In this document: in pieces, positions 1-6,564 of the stretch
Numbering within the stretch: position 1 is the stretch's first letter
Layout: every line of letters starts with the position of its first letter
Source: Baffinella frigidus
Lineage: Eukaryota; Cryptophyceae; Cryptomonadales; Baffinellaceae
Assembly: GCA_026770585.1 (NCBI GenBank)
Contig: MU646385.1
Span: 415,318-428,200, forward strand
Direction of reading: 5' to 3'
DNA: 12,883 bases
The notes under the pieces: model-generated
The model's database searches: none
What the model was told of the DNA's origin: nothing
Seen by the model: only the letters and a program-made list of their open reading frames with translations
Program-made: the position numbers and the translations under genes

Positions 1-40
1 CCATCCCTCCCTGGTTGGTGGTCAGGGTTGAGGGGTTCGG

Positions 41-215
41 GTGCAGGGTTTAGAATGTAGGGTGAAGCGCGGTTCCGGGTTCCGGGTTTCGGGTGTCGGG
101 TTTCGGGTTTCGGGTTTCGGTTTTTGGTTTTCGGTTTTCGGGTTTCAGGTTTCGGGTTTCGGGTTTCGGGTACAGCGCGGTTCCGGGTTTCGGGTTCCGG
201 GTTGCCTGGTTGGGC
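41..215. repeat. Degenerate telomere-like G-rich repeat (GGGTTTC / GGGTTCC units)
   Basis: The plus strand carries many 6-7 bp units of the form GGGTTTC, GGGTTCC and GGTTTTC, with variant units mixed in. All three frames are open for a stretch only because the units contain no stop words, so the short ORFs here are not genes. The units look like decayed TTTAGGG-type telomeric DNA, although exact TTTAGGG is nearly absent. The G-runs could form quadruplexes. The first 40 bases show no other feature. Confidence 0.8.
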
Positions 216-231
216 GGTTGGGAATGGTGCG

Positions 232-265
232 GGCCGCCGCCGCCGCCGCCCCCCCACCCCCCGCC
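232..265. repeat. GCC trinucleotide and poly-C low-complexity tract
   Basis: About six GCC units run into C-runs interrupted by a single A. This is simple-sequence DNA directly beside the G-rich repeat. No coding evidence. Confidence 0.8.
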
Positions 266-380
266 TGAAAAAAACGAGGTTCAATAAACTGTTAAGCACG
301 ACCGCTGTACGCCAGGTGGGGAGCTGGGACGAGACGTGAGGGCTCTAGCAGCCCGGAACCACCCAGAGGGTGGGTGGGGG

Positions 381-601
381 AGAGAACATCGCGCTCACTA
401 GGACGACGCGTGTGAAGGGTGCAACCGTCGCACCCTTCACAGAGGTGTGAAGGGTGCGAGGGTCGCACCCGCCGCCGCCCGAGGTGTGAAGGGTGCACAC
501 CTCTGTCCAAGGGTGCGACGGTCGCACCCTTCACACGCGTCGTGCTAGTGGGCGCGATGTTCTCTTCCCCCTCGCACCCTTCACACCTCGGGCGGCGGCG
601 G
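381..601. repeat. Nested foldback element with two interlocked inverted repeats
   Basis: Arm 381-448 is the near-perfect reverse complement of 497-565, with scattered mismatches and small indels. Independently, 469-496 is the exact reverse complement of 573-600. The two inverted repeats interlock instead of nesting cleanly. Within the arms, a shorter palindrome of type GTGAAGGGTGCGAC / GTCGCACCCTTCAC recurs at about 412-440 and 508-534, and a single arm of it recurs at 447-461, 485-496 and 573-582. No coding signal is visible. The ORFs on both strands are shadows of the palindrome. Confidence 0.8.
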
Positions 602-662
602 AGGAGGAGGAGGGCGCTCGAGAGCGAGGGGGGGGGGGCGAGGGGGTGAAGAGAACAGGGCA

Positions 663-860
663 CAGCAACATGTCACATGTGTGAGGTGGCTGTCTGCCGA
701 TTGCCAGTACAGGCCGTTTCTCAAGGCTCATGGACTTTTGTCATCACTCAACTCAAAGTTTTAAGGGCCTACATGGGACCTGTATCCAGAGTAATAATAA
801 AGAAGACAGAACGGGGCGCGTGCAGCAACATGTCACATTTGTGACGTGGCTGTCTAGCGA
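663..860. repeat. Direct repeat pair, ~38 bp, 160 bp apart
   Basis: The segments starting at 663 and 823 share CAGCAACATGTCACAT followed by TGTGA-GTGGCTGTCT with few changes. Between them lies a segment at about 712-806 that is repeated at 3605-3690. Confidence 0.75.
712..806 (+). repeat. Dispersed repeat, copy 1 (second copy at 3605-3690)
   Basis: The two copies share, in order, a GAGGCTCAT or AAGGCTCAT start, ATCACTCAAC, AAGGGCCTA, GGACCTGT and AGAGTAATAA-AAAGAAG, all in the same orientation and spacing. This is a diverged dispersed repeat of unknown class. No protein is recognised. Confidence 0.7.
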
Positions 861-863
861 GTG

Positions 864-967
864 CTACCTCTGCCTGAGTCAATCTGGTCTCCTCATTATA
901 AGGAGTCCACGCATCCATCAGATTCTGGTGCAAAAACGATCAATCGTCACGACAGAGGCAGAGCTAC
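864..967. mobile_element. Short inverted-repeat element with CTAGCTCTGCCTGA-type ends
   Basis: The left end CTACCTCTGCCTGA (864-877) and right end CAGAGGCAGAGCTAC (953-967) are near reverse complements. They belong to the terminal motif found at about a dozen places in this window (see the entries at 1580, 3008, 4598, 7301 and 7646). No clear target duplication was seen at this copy. It is non-coding and presumably non-autonomous. Confidence 0.55.
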
Positions 968-1040
968 GAGCTGTCGAGGGGCAGGGTAGGAAGCTCACCG
1001 CCCCCGCCACCCCCGCCTGGTGCCCCGCCGCCGCCTCCGT

Positions 1041-1210
1041 TGTATGGGGGCGGAGGGTCGGAGTTGGGAGCGCGATTTCCTGCCAGGTCCATGGGCACAC
1101 AGTTACTTCACGCGAGAAAAGGTCAGGTCTTGCTGAGCCCTCCCACCTCCTCTGGTGTAGGGGGGCGGAGGGTCGGAGTTGGGAGCGCGATTTCCTGCTG
1201 GGTCCACCGC
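1041..1210. repeat. Tandem duplication with 115-bp period
   Basis: The segment beginning at 1046 (GGGGGCGGAGGGTCGGAGTT, then GGGAGCGCGATTTCCTGC) is repeated at 1161 almost exactly. Flanking bases are partly similar (GTCACGCG against TTCACGCG). A 174-codon ORF crosses this region but has no recognisable protein, and I do not accept it as a gene. Confidence 0.8.
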
Positions 1211-1253
1211 AAGTTAGGTCACGCGCGGCAACGTCAGGGCCAGCTAGGGGTTA

Positions 1254-1322
1254 GGAGCGGAGGGCACTGAACAGCGTGGAGCGGAGGGCACTGAAACTCC
1301 GTGGAGCGGAGGGCACTGAAAA
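1254..1322. repeat. Three tandem copies of an 18-bp core with 24-25 bp period
   Basis: GGAGCGGAGGGCACTGAA occurs at 1254, 1278 and 1303, separated by short, slightly different linkers. Confidence 0.9.
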
Positions 1323-1410
1323 TAATGAAACCCCAATGAAAGCCATGGCAGGGGCGTTGGCATGCCTTACCAATCTCTCTTCCGCTCAAGGGAAAGCATG
1401 GCGGGAGCGT

Positions 1411-1543
1411 TAATCTCCGCAAAATTATTAAGTAATTGCTTTTGGGTAACGAAATTTACTGCACGATTGGGTCATACTAGTAATAGTAAAGCATTTGTGT
1501 GGTAAATTTCGTTGCGCCAAAAGCAATCAATTGGTACTTTTGA
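1411..1543. mobile_element. Foldback MITE, family A, copy 1 (4-bp target duplication GCGT)
   Basis: This 133-bp element folds back on itself: the arms are about 1411-1464 and 1497-1543. It carries the family's conserved inner motif, here AACGAAATTTACTGCAC, answered by GTGTGGTAAATTTCGTTG on the other side. Directly outside lie GCGT (1407-1410) and GCGT (1544-1547), read as a target-site duplication. The ends read TAA/TGA, close to the TCA ends of the other copies. No coding capacity, so it must be mobilised in trans if it is mobile. The superfamily is not assigned. Confidence 0.75.
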
Positions 1544-1597
1544 GCGTGGGCATGCCAGTGGCGCGGGTGCAGCGAGGTCCTAGCTCTGTCTCATTCT

Positions 1598-1696
1598 CCC
1601 TTAAGTGGCCATGCCGTCAAATTTGACGGCCAAGAGGTCCTAGGCAGGTCCTAGGGCCCTACGGTAGGGCGTATGAGCCTACTGGCCACTTAAGGG
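1598..1696. mobile_element. 99-bp MITE, family B, copy 1 (TIR CCCTTAAGTGGCCA)
   Basis: Perfect 14-bp terminal inverted repeats, CCCTTAAGTGGCCA, enclose two smaller palindromes (GTCAAATTTGAC; CCCTACGGTAGGG) and the string AGGTCCTAGGCAGGTCCTAG. A second full-length 99-bp copy lies in opposite orientation at 2307-2405, and fragments lie at 3160-3178 and 6849-6910. Confidence 0.8.
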
Positions 1697-1711
1697 ATAT
1701 GTTGGCTGACC

Positions 1712-1824
1712 AATTTGGCGAGCCTGGGCTCGTTTCCGCTCCAAAAATTGACGGGTGTGTGCCGCAAACCCAGCAAGTCAAGTTGAGAATAGTCTGACAG
1801 TCGACCCGAGTGAGGCAGAGCTAG
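1712..1824 (+). repeat. Dispersed module C, copy 1
   Basis: The module reads, in order, GAGCCTGGGCTCG, CCGCTCC, TTGACGG, GCCGCAAACCCAGCA, TTGAGAATAGTC and GTCGACCCGAGTGAGGCAGAG. The same order occurs at 8016-8115, in inverted orientation at 3008-3100, and its first part at 12853-12883. The function is not known. Two of the copies lie beside splice donors. Confidence 0.8.
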
Positions 1825-1920
1825 GAATCCACAGCTGCGGGGGTCCACTTAGCAGCCACCCTATAGAGACTCCGGTTGAAAGAGAAACCGGCAAACTTTC
1901 TACCAGCAAACCCCCCGCTA

Positions 1921-1960
1921 AACGTTGAGTACCAGCAAATCCTCTACTAAACTCAACGTT
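1921..1960. repeat. 10-bp perfect hairpin
   Basis: AACGTTGAGT (1921-1930) and ACTCAACGTT (1951-1960) are exact reverse complements with a 20-base loop. It lies just outside the element at 1962. A solo copy of that element's end, CCACTTAGCAGC, lies at 1845-1856. Confidence 0.7.
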
Positions 1961-1961
1961 A

Positions 1962-2100
1962 CCACTTAGCAGCCATCGGGGGCTTCACGGATACAGTCCA
2001 TCTAAACGACTTGTATTAGAATCTGATCCATTGCCCTGGAACCTAACCGGAATTGCACCTTGCATTCAAGGTGAAGAGGTGGTCGGTCGCTGCTAAGTGG
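1962..2100 (+). mobile_element. 139-bp inverted-repeat element, family D, copy 1 (TIR CCACTTAGCAGC)
   Basis: Perfect 12-bp ends CCACTTAGCAGC / GCTGCTAAGTGG. The interior (GATACAGTCCATCTAAACGA, then ATCCATTGCC, AACCTAACCG and TTCAAGGTG) is matched along its length in inverse orientation at 9720-9856. A minus-strand ORF overlapping it is not a gene. Confidence 0.75.
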
Positions 2101-2117
2101 TCTGACGCTTAGGACCC

Positions 2118-2206
2118 GTCGCCTAATGTCATCAGAGGGTGACTTTTGCAGAGGCAGGATCCGCCGCCTAATGTCATCAGAGGGCCACTTTTGGAGGCAG
2201 CAGGAC
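2118..2206. repeat. Two tandem ~45-bp units
   Basis: GCCTAATGTCATCAGAGGG begins at 2121 and again at 2166, each followed by a CACTTTTG- or GACTTTTG-type string and GAGGCAG. On the minus strand this gives a duplicated PSDDIRRR peptide in an ORF, but nothing else supports coding. Confidence 0.8.
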
Positions 2207-2246
2207 CTTGCGGGCGGTTGCTCCGCTCGCGCATGCAAATCACCAC

Positions 2247-2673
2247 CCCCATCAGAACCTGCACCCCGGGTCCCGGCGTTATTCATGTGTCAATACAAGG
2301 GGATATCCCTGAAGTGACCAGTAGGCTCATACGCCCTACCGTAGGGCCCTAGGACCTGCCTAGGACCTCTTGCGGGTCAATTTTGACCAGCTGGCCACTT
2401 AAGGGATGTGAGGCAATTCGTGTCCCGTACAGGGTAGTTAAGCTTCTCTCTACTACGCGGGAGAGCTACATTGATTTTACGCCCTGCATCCATCTATTAT
2501 TTTCCCTTGAAATCGGTAAAAGTTGCCGGAAATGCCCACAAATAATTGACTTTGACGGAAAAGTAACCGCAGGATATGGGGGGAAATGGCTCCAAGAACG
2601 CAACTAGCCCTCCCCCGTAGTAATAAGCCCCATCAGAACCTGTCCCCCGGGTCCCGCCGTCATTCATGTGTTG
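2247..2673. repeat. Direct repeat pair of ~45 bp (2247-2291 and 2629-2673)
   Basis: Both copies read CCCATCAGAACCTG, then CCCCGGGTCCCG and ATTCATGTGT with few changes. The second MITE of family B (2307-2405) lies between them. From 2406 to 2628 there is only unique DNA with no recognisable gene. Confidence 0.75.
2307..2405. mobile_element. 99-bp MITE, family B, copy 2 (inverted)
   Basis: Same length and internal order as 1598-1696 but in opposite orientation: CGCCCTACCGTAGGGCCCTA and AGGACCTGCCTAGGACCTCT match the reverse complement of copy 1. The left terminal repeat has changed to CCCTGAAGTGACCA, while the right one keeps TGGCCACTTAAGGG. Confidence 0.8.
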
Positions 2674-2787
2674 CACTGGTCAAAGAGTTGGGCAAACTGG
2701 TCAAAAAGGTGGACAAAGCGATGGTCTGAGACCAGCTCTGCCTGGTAACACTGGGCCCGCCATGGAGCACGTTTAGAGCAGACACTT

Positions 2788-2861
2788 CCCCTAACCCCTA
2801 ACCCCTAACCCCTAACCCCTAACCCCTAACCCCTCACCCCTCACCCCTCACCCCTCACCCC
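2788..2861. repeat. Interstitial telomere-like tract (CCCCTAA)n then (CCCCTCA)n
   Basis: About six 7-bp CCCCTAA units switch abruptly to about four CCCCTCA units. The clean periodicity and the single-base switch suggest two separate local amplifications. The orientation (C-rich on the plus strand) is the same as at 10080-11900. Confidence 0.9.
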
Positions 2862-3007
2862 ATCCACTCTTCTTGAGGTGAGACGCTGCAGCGGCGCATG
2901 CTTCTGTGCTTCTGAGAGACATCCAGCTCTACCTCACTCCGCATTGGGAAGCGATTCCAGGGTAGGTACGCGGGCATGCGCACCCGAGGGCAGCCCCCAC
3001 GCGAGGA

Positions 3008-3304
3008 CTAGCTCTGCCTCACGCGGGTTGACAGACTATTCTCAAGTTGTGATCCTGGGGTGCGGTACACATCCGTCAACATGTCCGCTGCAACGCGCCT
3101 GGCCCACCAACCACACAGCGGACTTCGAAGGGGTTTTGAATAACCCCTACGCGATAAGACCTAGGACCCTACGGTAGGCAACTCGTAGGGACATAGGGGG
3201 GTTCCTACTGATAAGGTAACGGAACCTCGGGCTCTCAGCGCCCGATCATCCCCTCGTAGCCCGCTGTGTGGCTGCTGCGCCCAAACAGACTGAAACAGAG
3301 CTAG
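3008..3304 (-). mobile_element. Inverted-repeat element with CTAGCTCTGCCTCA ends, carrying module C inverted
   Basis: The left end CTAGCTCTGCCTCA (3008-3021) mirrors TGAAACAGAGCTAG (3291-3304). The first ~95 bp are the reverse complement of module C as found at 1712-1824 and 8016-8115: GGGTTGACAGACTATTCTCA, TGCGGTACACATCCGTCAAC. The middle carries a fragment of MITE family B (CCTAGGACCCTACGGTAGG at 3160-3178). No coding capacity is recognised. Confidence 0.6.
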
Positions 3305-3423
3305 CGATTGGCAAGTAACGGCGGTACCCCGGGCTCCCCATATTGGTAACCCCAAATATACTAAGACATAGGTAGAACTCACAAAGAGCCCCATGAGAGC
3401 CGTTATGAGCCCCACCTTGCTCA

Positions 3424-3565
3424 GATAGCAAGGGGGCAAATGGATCGGGTATTTATTGGATTCAGTGCCCATATGGGCACTGAATCCCCCACAAGTTGGA
3501 CACGACTCGTACAATTTTTTGATTCCGTACCCGAATTGAAAAGATCCGTTTGCCCCCTCGCTATC
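3424..3565. mobile_element. Inverted-repeat element with 23-bp ends around a perfect 30-bp palindrome
   Basis: The ends 3424-3446 and 3543-3565 are reverse complements with two mismatches (core GGGGGCAAA / TTTGCCCCC). Inside, 3458-3487 is a perfect palindrome centred on CATATG. No target duplication was found. Confidence 0.7.
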
Positions 3566-3604
3566 CGACCAAGGGAGTGACGTAGTATTTTCATTCCCGG
3601 TGCG

Positions 3605-3690
3605 GGCTCGTTCTTGAGGCTCATAGACATTGTATCACTCAACGCAAGGCTAAAGGGCCTATCTAGGACCTGTTTCGAGAGTAATAAAGA
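3605..3690 (+). repeat. Dispersed repeat, copy 2 (see 712-806)
   Basis: It shares GAGGCTCAT, ATCACTCAAC, AAGGGCCTA and AGAGTAATAAAGAAG with the copy at 712-806 in the same order. It ends just before the foldback at 3727. Confidence 0.7.
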
Positions 3691-3726
3691 AGAAGAAGAA
3701 GGGGACAGCCGAGAACGGCTCTCACT

Positions 3727-3857
3727 TCATCCGGGAACAAGTATTTTTCTTTTAAAAAATCTGCACGAAATTTACTACACGATTTCTTCGGACGTGACCT
3801 GTTGTGTAGTAATTTTCATTGCCAGCTTTTAAAAGAAAAATACTTGTTCCCGGATTA
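3727..3857. mobile_element. Foldback MITE, family A, copy 2 (4-bp target duplication CACT)
   Basis: This 131-bp element has outer arms TCATCCGGGAACAAGTATTT and its near-perfect reverse complement ending CCCGGATTA. The inner family motif is CACGAAATTTACTACACGA answered by TTGTGTAGTAATTTTCATTG. CACT lies immediately on both sides (3723-3726 and 3858-3861), read as the target duplication. The outer ATCCGGG ends are shared with the copy at 11171. Confidence 0.8.
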
Positions 3858-3935
3858 CACTGGGGCTGCACAAACTCCCGAACAAAAGGACAACCAAAAT
3901 TGTTTTATGGCGAGCCCAGTTGCATGCAAGCAGAT

Positions 3936-4197
3936 GTAGAACTCACAACAAGTCCCATGAGAGCCGAGAACACCCAGGAGCCGTCCGACTCTCCCCCGTG
4001 GGAAAGGCGCTGGCGTGCCTCTGCGGTCCGTAGTTACTCCCAAATATACTATAACACAGAGGTAGAACTCACAAAGAGCCCCTTGAGGTAGAACTCACAA
4101 AAAGCGCCATGAGAGCTGAGAACACCCAGGAGCCGTCCGACTCTCCCCCGTGGGAAACGCGCTGGCGTCCGCTGTCGTGCCCCCGTGATCCGTAGTT
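3936..4197 (+). repeat. Tandem duplication of a ~110-bp unit, 151-bp period
   Basis: Both units start GTAGAACTCACAA, continue with CCATGAGAGC and GAGAACACCCAGGAGCCGTC, and end near GTCCGTAGTT or ATCCGTAGTT (3936-4035; 4087-4197). Shorter copies of the start, GGTAGAACTCACAAAGAGCC, occur at 3371 and 4061, both preceded by CCCAAATATACTA-A-ACA. It is non-coding as far as I can see. Confidence 0.85.
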
Positions 4198-4213
4198 GGA
4201 GGAGGAGGATCCG

Positions 4214-4234
4214 CCACTGCCGGGAAAAGCATAC

Positions 4235-4279
<45 letters not shown>

Positions 4280-4366
4280 TGTGAAAGTCGAGGTTGACGG
4301 TGTGTATGGGGGTCGACGCTAGCAAATATTCCCGAAAGCAGTGCACTGCCACCAAAAGCGTACATC
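4214..4366. repeat. Direct repeat pair flanking a GA microsatellite
   Basis: CACTGCC--AAAAGC-TACATC occurs at 4214-4236 and 4344-4366. Between them lies an (AG)n run of about 39 bases at 4238-4276. The Leu/Ser-rich ORFs on the minus strand come only from this microsatellite. Confidence 0.85.
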
Positions 4367-4440
4367 GCTCTTGAACCAGGAATCTGTCCATTTCAGTGTC
4401 AGACCAGAAACACTGGATGTACACCGAGGGTTCTGCAATC

Positions 4441-4580
4441 TCAAAGAGAAACGGTTTTAATTTAAAACTTTTGATTCAATGAAAATTACTACACGAATGC
4501 TTTAATGTTACTAGTAAAACTCATTATGTGTAGTGAATTTCATTGCCAGTCATTTCTAAATTAAAACCGTTTCCCTATGA
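4441..4580. mobile_element. Foldback MITE, family A, copy 3 (target duplication AATC), inserted in a palindrome arm
   Basis: This 140-bp element is flanked by AATC at 4437-4440 and 4581-4584. The other arm of the host palindrome (5041-5055) reads straight through as GGCACGATTGCAG, so the uninterrupted target is present in the same molecule. Terminal repeats are TCAAAGAGAAACGGTTTTAA and its near reverse complement. The inner motif is ATGAAAATTACTACACGAA answered by GTGTAGTGAATTTCATTGCC. This is the best-supported insertion in the window. Confidence 0.9.
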
Positions 4581-4614
4581 AATCGTGCCAGGAATATCTA
4601 GCCTTGCCTGATTA

Positions 4615-4785
4615 GAGCGCTGTGCAGAGAAGTTGGCCACCGAAAAATGGGGAACTGGGGAAATTGGAGCCATTTTGTCCACTTTTGAGAAATTCATGGT
4701 ACTAAATTTCTCAAAAGTTGACAAAATGGCTCCAATTTCTCGATTTTCCATTATTTCCCGTGGCCAGCTTCTCTGCACAGCGCTC
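4615..4785. mobile_element. 171-bp near-complete hairpin element, TTA target duplication, TIR GAGCGCTGTGCAGAGAAG
   Basis: The arms 4615-4693 and 4706-4785 are nearly complementary throughout, leaving a loop of about a dozen bases. TTA lies on both sides (4612-4614, 4786-4788), and the intact palindrome arm at 5008-5022 shows the site without the insertion. A 3-bp TTA duplication would suit PIF/Harbinger-type MITEs, which usually duplicate TWA. That assignment is inference. The similar peptides read on both strands here are products of the palindrome. Confidence 0.8.
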
Positions 4786-5089
4786 TTACACTGGGCTCGC
4801 CATAACAACACATTGCGAGAAGAAACTCTAGTACAAAAGGCAACTACAGTTATATGGCGAACCCAGTTGTACTGGGTGAAATTCTATGGCGAACTCAGTT
4901 CTACTGAGCCAGTACAACGAATTGTAACCAGTACAACTGGGTTCGCCATATAATTGTAGTTGCCTTTTGTACTAGAGTTTCTTCTCGCAATGTGTGTTTA
5001 TGACGAGCCCAGTGTCAATCAGGCAAGGCTAGATATCTCTGGCACGATTGCAGAACCCTCGGTGTACATTCTACACTACAATTCTATGG

Positions 5090-5157
5090 CGAATCCTGTT
5101 TTACTGAGCAGTTCTATACTGTGATTTTATGGCGAAACCGGTTTTACTCTGGCAGTT
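5090..5157 (+). repeat. Two diverged TATGGCGAA units
   Basis: ATTCTATGGCGAATCCTGTT and ATTTTATGGCGAAACCGGTT are each followed by TTACT-TG-CAG-type strings. A third unit lies in the loop of the palindrome at about 4881-4912, and a TTATGGCGAGCCCAGTTGC relative lies near 3904. Confidence 0.65.
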
Positions 5158-5298
5158 CTCAAACACTCCCAGGGCATTCTCTTGGATCGTTTCCCTGGGA
5201 GTGTTTGAGAACTGCCAGAGTAAAACTGGTTAAGAAACGATCCAAGAGAATGCCGTATGAGGCATAAGAAACGATCCAAGAGAATGCCGTATGAGGAC
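5137..5298. repeat. 38-bp hairpin whose loop is copied in inverse, tandem form just downstream
   Basis: Arms 5137-5174 and 5193-5230 are reverse complements with about one mismatch. The 18-base loop (5175-5192) reappears as its reverse complement, AAACGATCCAAGAGAATG, at 5235-5252 and 5269-5286, inside two exact 34-bp tandem units (5231-5264, 5265-5298). The tandem units could pair with the loop. Confidence 0.9.
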
Positions 5299-5326
5299 TT
5301 GGAAGCGCCCGTCGGATATGCCCCGG

Positions 5327-5535
5327 CCACTCGAGGCTAGAAGTGACTATTTTAAAATAGAACTTCTTTTACAAGTGAAGGGGGGGAAAGAATGTGTAGT
5401 AATTTGCATACAAATATTGGCATTTGGTCACGTAGCTCAAGTTATAACTTGAGCTACGTGGCCAAGCATGCCCGTGACTGGTACTAAATTTATCAACCCC
5501 ACATTTAAAACACCCCCTCTTCCAGCCTCGAGTGG
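5327..5535. mobile_element. 209-bp element with CCACTCGAGGCTAG ends and a central perfect palindrome
   Basis: The left end CCACTCGAGGCTAGAAG and right end TTCCAGCCTCGAGTGG are near reverse complements. The left ~80 bp are matched at 10242-10321 (CACTCGAGGCTAGAA, then GTGACT-TTTT, CTTTT-CAAGTG and TGTGTAGTAATTT). That last string is also the inner motif of foldback family A, which may mean the two families share ancestry. At 5429-5460 there is a perfect 32-bp palindrome, extendable with mismatches to about 5419-5470. Confidence 0.7.
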
Positions 5536-5624
5536 GAAGGCGTCGGCCCTCAAGTGGAGACAGATTCAATTTAATCACCCTTCTGGCTATCGTAGGGGTG
5601 GTTTTTGGAGCACGGTGGAGCCAT

Positions 5625-5992
5625 GTCGAGCCTAAGATAACAAACTCCACCCTTCAGAAAGCACAGAACGTGACCTGAATTTAGTAGAGCGTTTGCGGTA
5701 ATTGTTGTCCGTTTTGGACGTACGGTTTCCCCGTTTCCCCGTTTTGAAAAGGGACTTATAGGACGTGACAAGGATTTTAAAAAGTACCAAGAGGCGCAAT
5801 TCTGGTACTATTTAAAATCCTTGTCACGTCCTATAAGTCCCTTTTCAAAACGGGGAAACGGGGAAACCGTACGTCCAAACCGGACAACAATTACCGCAAA
5901 CGCTCTACGTTTCCACATCAGCTCACCTTCCAGACAAATCAGATTCAGAACACCGTTTCGTGCTTCTTAACGGTGGGATTGGCTATCTTAGC
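5625..5992. mobile_element. Family E element with long inverted ends, interrupted by a hairpin insertion
   Basis: The left part (about 5625-5683: GAGCCTAAGATAACAAACTC, CACCCTTCAGAAAGCACAGA, ACGTGACCTGAAT) is matched in inverse orientation at about 5938-5992. Further copies run through 6348-6564. The hairpin at 5687-5905 sits inside it. A nearby string AGCTCACCTTCC (5921 on) also belongs to the family. Confidence 0.65.
5687..5905. mobile_element. 219-bp hairpin element with ~95-bp arms and TA target duplication
   Basis: The arms from 5687 and from 5905 inward match over about 95 bases with one mismatch, leaving a short loop around GAGGCGCAATTC. TA lies on both sides (5685-5686, 5906-5907). 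Alignment with the family E copy at 6348 on, which reads GAGTATGTTCCCACATTAGC uninterrupted, supports insertion at TA. Ends are GAGCGTTTGCGGTAATTG. The near-identity of the arms suggests a recent origin or ongoing homogenisation. Non-coding. Confidence 0.85.
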
Positions 5993-6094
5993 CTCGTCAT
6001 AGCTTCACAGTAGCACAAACCCCACCCATAAGATAGGAAAAGGTGGTTGAAATTAAACATGTTTCCATATATTCGCAGGGCGTCCGCTCGCCTT

Positions 6095-6139
6095 GTTATC
6101 TTAGGCCTCAACAGACACCCGGTTGAGGCCTAAGATAAC
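6095..6139. repeat. 18-bp perfect hairpin, GTTATCTTAGGCCTCAAC
   Basis: 6095-6112 and 6122-6139 are exact reverse complements with a 9-base loop. The arm sequence is the terminal string of family E (GAGGCCTAAGATAAC), so this is two family E ends meeting head to head. From 6140 to 6347 I see no gene or repeat of note. Confidence 0.8.
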
Positions 6140-6347
6140 ACATTCCTAACACCACCCTGGAGGCAGGGTGGGGGTATTTTGAGCATTCTTAAGTCAACTC
6201 CCCTTGAAAAGGACTGAGCCCTCAGTCCCCCGTGATGAATGGATCTGGTACAAAACGGTCTTATAAGTATTTTAGTGGTACAAATCCTGTCAACTTTTGC
6301 GATAAAGGGTTATTCGGGATTGGCCGCAAGTCCCCTCCAGGGTGGAC

Positions 6348-6564
6348 TAAGATAAAACAATTCACCCTTAAGAAAGCACAAAACGTGACGTACATTATTG
6401 AGTATGTTCCCACATTAGCTCACCTTCCCGACACCCAGTCGAGGCCTAAGGTAACAAATTCCTAAGACTAAGATAACAAATTCCTCCCTTAAGGCAGCAC
6501 AAAACGTGATTTAAATTGAATATTTCCCCCAATTAGCTCACCTTCCCGACACCCAGTTGAGGCC
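6348..6564 (+). repeat. Two tandem family E units, ~120-bp period
   Basis: Each unit reads GACTAAGATAA, CCCTTAA, GCACAAAACGTGA, an AT-rich middle, then TTAGCTCACCTTCCCGACAC, CCAGT-GAGGCC. The first is 6348-6447 and the second 6468-6564. Short ORFs crossing them are repeat shadows. Confidence 0.8.

Larger units (their letters stand above)
1580..1824. mobile_element. Inverted-repeat element with CTAGCTCTGYCTCA ends, carrying a nested MITE
   Basis: The left end CTAGCTCTGTCTCA (1580-1593) mirrors TGAGGCAGAGCTAG (1811-1824). Its left part contains the 99-bp MITE at 1598-1696. Its right part (about 1712-1824) is a module found again, inverted, at 3008-3100, then at 8016-8115 and at the window end. 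Flanks GAGGTC and GAATCC could be a decayed 6-bp duplication, but this is weak. Confidence 0.6.
4418..5068. mobile_element. 651-bp nested palindromic element
   Basis: The outermost arms 4418-4440 and 5046-5068 are exact reverse complements (23 bp). After removing two later insertions from the left arm, the arms continue: GTGCCAGGAATATCTAGCC (4585 on) pairs with the strand ending at 5045, then CTAGCCTTGCCTGA (4598-4611) with 5019-5032, then ACACTGGGCTCG (4788 on) through to about 4874 with 4929-5014. The right arm has no insertions and so preserves the original sequence. The loop holds a TATGGCGAACTCAGTTCTAC unit that recurs at 5090-5122 and 5125-5157 in variant form. No protein is encoded. 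Confidence 0.85.

Noticed and set aside
730-1254. 174-codon ORF on the plus strand
   Set aside because: It crosses a dispersed repeat, an inverted-repeat element and a 115-bp tandem duplication, with no protein-like conservation.
4575-4953. ORFs on both strands with similar peptides (IGAILSTFEKF, SKVDKMAPIS)
   Set aside because: The similarity of the two strands is a direct result of the hairpin at 4615-4785.
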